From: Syngnathus acus
Lineage: Eukaryota > Chordata > Actinopteri > Syngnathiformes > Syngnathidae
Direction: 5' to 3'
Length of the DNA stretch: 64,000 bases
Assembly (NCBI RefSeq): GCF_901709675.1
Contig: NC_051106.1
Coordinates: forward strand, 6,024,001-6,088,000
The position numbers and the translations under genes were made by a program. The notes beneath the pieces were generated by a model. The model ran no database searches. It was not told the DNA's origin and saw only the letters and a list, made by a program, of their open reading frames with translations. Positions within the stretch are counted from its first letter, which is position 1; the number at the start of each line of letters is the position of its first letter. Positions 61,671 through 64,000 of this stretch are shown in pieces.

Positions 61671-62820
61671 GTAAATTCTAATTCTTTACCGAGACGTTCT
61701 GTGTCTATATTCATATTTCGCTATTTTTCTGCCCTGTTACTCATCATCGACCCCACTCAAACGTCATAACGGGTCAAAGTCAACATCTTCTGTTCAATTT
61801 TCTGTTTGACGCGAACTCTTCTAGTGGACTTGTGTGTTTGTGTATGTCAAATGTACGTTCAGCAGCAACAGTAGACATTTGACACACGTAAACAGCTAAA
61901 TGTGCTTGTTGCTTAGCTGCTAAAAATGCAAGCTCTGTTTGTGACATACTCAGTGAGTTAAGTTATCGACATAAATGCTCTTAATATCACAATGATATTG
62001 ATTTGCGATGACGTAACGTTATTGTTGTGAGAATGCTGAAGATATTAATGCATGTATTCTAATTCTTTATTATTATCATTTGTGGTACACTTGCTGGTAC
62101 CAAATTTGTGTTTCCCAATTTCCCCCAAGGATGGAATGGCAAAGCAATTATGTAATATGGAGGGTTGCATTTTCAAATTTGCACATGTTACCAGAATATA
62201 CCGTATTAATATCCATTCTAATAGCAAACACATTTCTTGTCTTGATAGCTGAAGATTTTGGAAGCTCTCTGCTCTGTTATGAGAAGCTGGACAGAGCATC
62301 GCCCGAACTTTGGCCTGAGCAGCGTAAGGCCAAATTTTCTCTTCTCTTATTATTATCTCTTTTTTTTTTTGCAGTCTTGGATTTGTTGAATTGCTTATGT
62401 CTTATCTGTCCTCTTTTTTTGCAGTTCCTGGAGTTGTTGAATTTGCTGCCTCTTGTAAAAATGTGAGACTAATCTGTCTTTAGCATCTCGGGTCTTTTGA
62501 CGCATTATTCTAATCAAATGGCTGTTTGTGACTCCGCAGCCCATCACAAATTCGCCGCCCAAGTGGATGGCTGAGCTGGAGAGCGAGGACATTGAGATGT
62601 TAAAAGGTCAAACCAATTTGCCTGCTTGACATGCCATGTTATTGTTGTTTGAGAAAATCTGTCGTTCATTAATTGATATTGACTGCGTGTAAACCAACAG
62701 TATATAAGTATTAAATGTTTTATTTCTTTCCTGCAGAGTTGGGTAGTTTGACAACAGCCAATCTCACGGAGAAGGTCAAAGGCCTTCAGAACCTCGCTTA
62801 CCAACTGGGCTTGGAAGAAT
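61652..62820 (+). CDS. lin52: lin52, MuvB/DREAM complex subunit (5 exons, 3' end missing)
   Basis: Small nuclear scaffold protein of the MuvB core (LIN9, LIN37, LIN52, LIN54, RBBP4). It links MuvB to p107/p130 in the cell-cycle repressor DREAM and to B-MYB in activation. Five exons join in frame to 283 bases (95 residues): MASPNGAEDFGSS, LDRASPELWPEQLPGVVEFA, KNPITNSPPKWMAELESEDI, EMLKELGSLTTANLTEKVKG and LQNLAYQLGLEE, close to human LIN52. The human protein continues for about 20 more residues (SREMTRGKF...), encoded by an exon not found before 64000. The pocket-binding motif at residues 14-20 is LLCYEKL, with Cys16 at the human Ser20 position. Ser24 is the DYRK1A-site equivalent (human Ser28). 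Confidence 0.95.
61671..62248. other. lin52: lin52 intron 1
   Basis: 578 bases; no feature seen. Confidence 0.6.
62249..62323 (+). CDS. lin52: lin52 exon 2: pocket-binding motif and phosphosite
   Basis: Residues 7-32. It encodes SSLLCYEKLDRASPELWPEQ, containing the LxCxE motif (CTG CTC TGT TAT GAG) and the Ser-Pro site. Acceptor ttgatag, donor CAGC|gtaagg. Confidence 0.95.
62425..62462 (+). CDS. lin52: lin52 exon 3
   Basis: Residues 32-44 (LPGVVEFAASCKN). 38 bases; acceptor tttgcag, donor AAT|gtgaga. Confidence 0.95.
62540..62606 (+). CDS. lin52: lin52 exon 4
   Basis: Residues 45-67 (PITNSPPKWMAELESEDIEM, LK). Near-identical to human PITSSPPKWMAEIERDDIDM. Confidence 0.96.
62737..62820 (+). 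CDS. lin52: lin52 exon 5
   Basis: Residues 67-95. ELGSLTTANLTEKVKGLQNL, AYQLGLEE. This helical region contacts LIN9 and B-MYB in the human complex. Donor GAAT|gtaagt; the next exon is not in the window. Confidence 0.96.
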
Positions 62821-62930
62821 GTAAGTACCACTAGCAACACAAAATATTATTGGTGGTCAGTATGAAGACAAGTCTTTTCTGTTAAACTTATGTTTTATAT
62901 TCTGTTAAAATGACCCATGTAAATTCTTAC

Positions 62931-62949
62931 TTGGCCACTAGATGGCAGC
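62931..62949 (+). promoter_or_regulatory. CTCF-like motif
   Basis: TTGGCCACTAGATGGCAGC contains CCACTAGATGGC, a full match to the degenerate CTCF core CCASYAGRKGGC. Binding is not shown. Confidence 0.5.
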
Positions 62950-63877
62950 TGCTGCCTTTAAATCACAAAGCGTTGAGCACACACAGCATGATCCAAGGTC
63001 GAAATGTGTATTTGCAATGAGCTGCTCAAGCAAGTTAACCGTCAAAATAACCTATTTGGGTCAATCTTGTTACTGCATCAAAGGTGAGTAACACAAGCAC
63101 GACAATGAATTCTGGTAATAAAACAAGTGCCGGATGTGTGTGATGCATGCAAAATTGAGTTTTTAATCCTTTCCCCTTTTACTACCTCCATTGTCATAAT
63201 CCCACTGGAGTGTGGATTAGAGAGCTGTAGCTAAGTGCTCAAAATTTCCAAAGAGAAAATGACTGCTTATTTTTCCAATGAAATAATGCAAAGGCTGGTG
63301 ACTGAAAAAGTGACGAGTGCAGCTTTTGTTTACTGCAACTAGGACTATTGCTAACCAGGAGGAACGACTAATCTAGTTGGTATAAAGATGTTTGCTGTCA
63401 CAGATGCAAGATTTGCAGTCCTGTCATGTAGCCGCGCTTGACGAGACCCAACGATGGTTATTATTGGTGTCGGAGCTACCCTGTAATGTGCGGCCTGTTT
63501 AAAGCTCTCTGGTTTAATTTTCTCCTTTTCCTGGCTGTCAGGGGAGGGCTTGTAAATCTCAGCTACTTTTTCATCACGTTTGCCGTGTTGCTCAGGACCC
63601 GTAAACCAGACTCGGTCGAGGGCGAGGGGGACGGGATTTACTACCCCCCCGCCCTCCTCGGGCATGTGGACTATTAAAAAGGGCAGGACACAATCAAGTA
63701 GTGAAAACTCAGCCAGCCTCCTGCAGTAAGAAAAGCAACCTGAGCCAGTCTTTCATAAAACGCATATAAAAAAAAAAAAACATTCCCTTGAGCTCCTATA
63801 GCAACTGAGTTTGTGTCGATTTTTCTTTCCTGTACGCTCATCACACTCTCATGTTAACTCATCAGCATGCATGCACT

Positions 63878-63898
63878 CCCCCCCCCCCCCCCCCCCCC
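63878..63898. repeat. Homopolymer run of 21 C
   Basis: Uninterrupted C run in lin52 intron 5. Length is unreliable in any sequencing technology. Confidence 0.9.
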
Positions 63899-64000
63899 TC
63901 GCCCTCCAACAATGGCTGCATGACGCTGGCCTAGTCAATTCCCACTGGGGCTTGACGCGTGCCTCTTCCTCGGGCCCAGCTGTTACTCCTCCCAGTGATG

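Larger units (their letters stand above)
62821..64000. other. lin52: lin52 intron 5, running off the window
   Basis: No last exon (expected SREMTRGKF-like) was found. It holds a CTCF-like motif at 62934-62945 and a 21-base C run near its end. Confidence 0.6.

Overview
This window is vertebrate genomic DNA, and the gene sequences point to a ray-finned (teleost) fish. It has intron-split genes with gt-ag boundaries, AT-rich noncoding DNA, microsatellites, a tRNA-derived SINE and short terminal-inverted-repeat transposons. The species cannot be named from the sequence alone. All three genes lie on the + strand, head to tail.

Layout. 1-5345: upstream DNA and the presumed 5'UTR of ltbp2. 5346-54491: ltbp2 (latent TGF-beta binding protein 2). 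I could assemble 40 coding exons; the splice phases agree at every junction and give one open frame of 1957 codons plus stop. Its 3'UTR runs to about 55.9 kb. 56836-61068: pomt2 (protein O-mannosyltransferase 2), 21 coding exons, 749 codons plus stop. 61652-past 64000: lin52 (MuvB/DREAM subunit). Five exons (95 codons) are present, and the last short exon lies beyond the window or was not recognised. In human, from memory, LTBP2 and LIN52 are close neighbours on chromosome 14q24.3 and POMT2 lies about 2-3 Mb away, so the three form a tighter cluster here.

The genes have unrelated jobs: a secreted microfibril-associated matrix protein, an ER mannosyltransferase for alpha-dystroglycan, and a nuclear cell-cycle repressor subunit. 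They share location only. The pomt2 poly(A) signal and the lin52 start codon are only about 200 bases apart.

Most interesting points: (1) the LIN52 pocket-protein-binding motif reads Leu-x-Cys-x-Glu, where human LIN52 has the weaker Leu-x-Ser-x-Glu; (2) the third 8-Cys (TB) domain of this LTBP2 has the two-residue-longer C6-C7 spacing of TGF-beta-binding LTBP1/3/4, which human LTBP2 lacks; (3) two adjacent EGF domains have each lost one cysteine to phenylalanine; (4) the central EGF array has about 16 domains against 12 in human, including a run of six similar 126-base exons; (5) a complete hAT-type MITE with a perfect 8-base target duplication lies in ltbp2 intron 8. I found no new multi-gene system.
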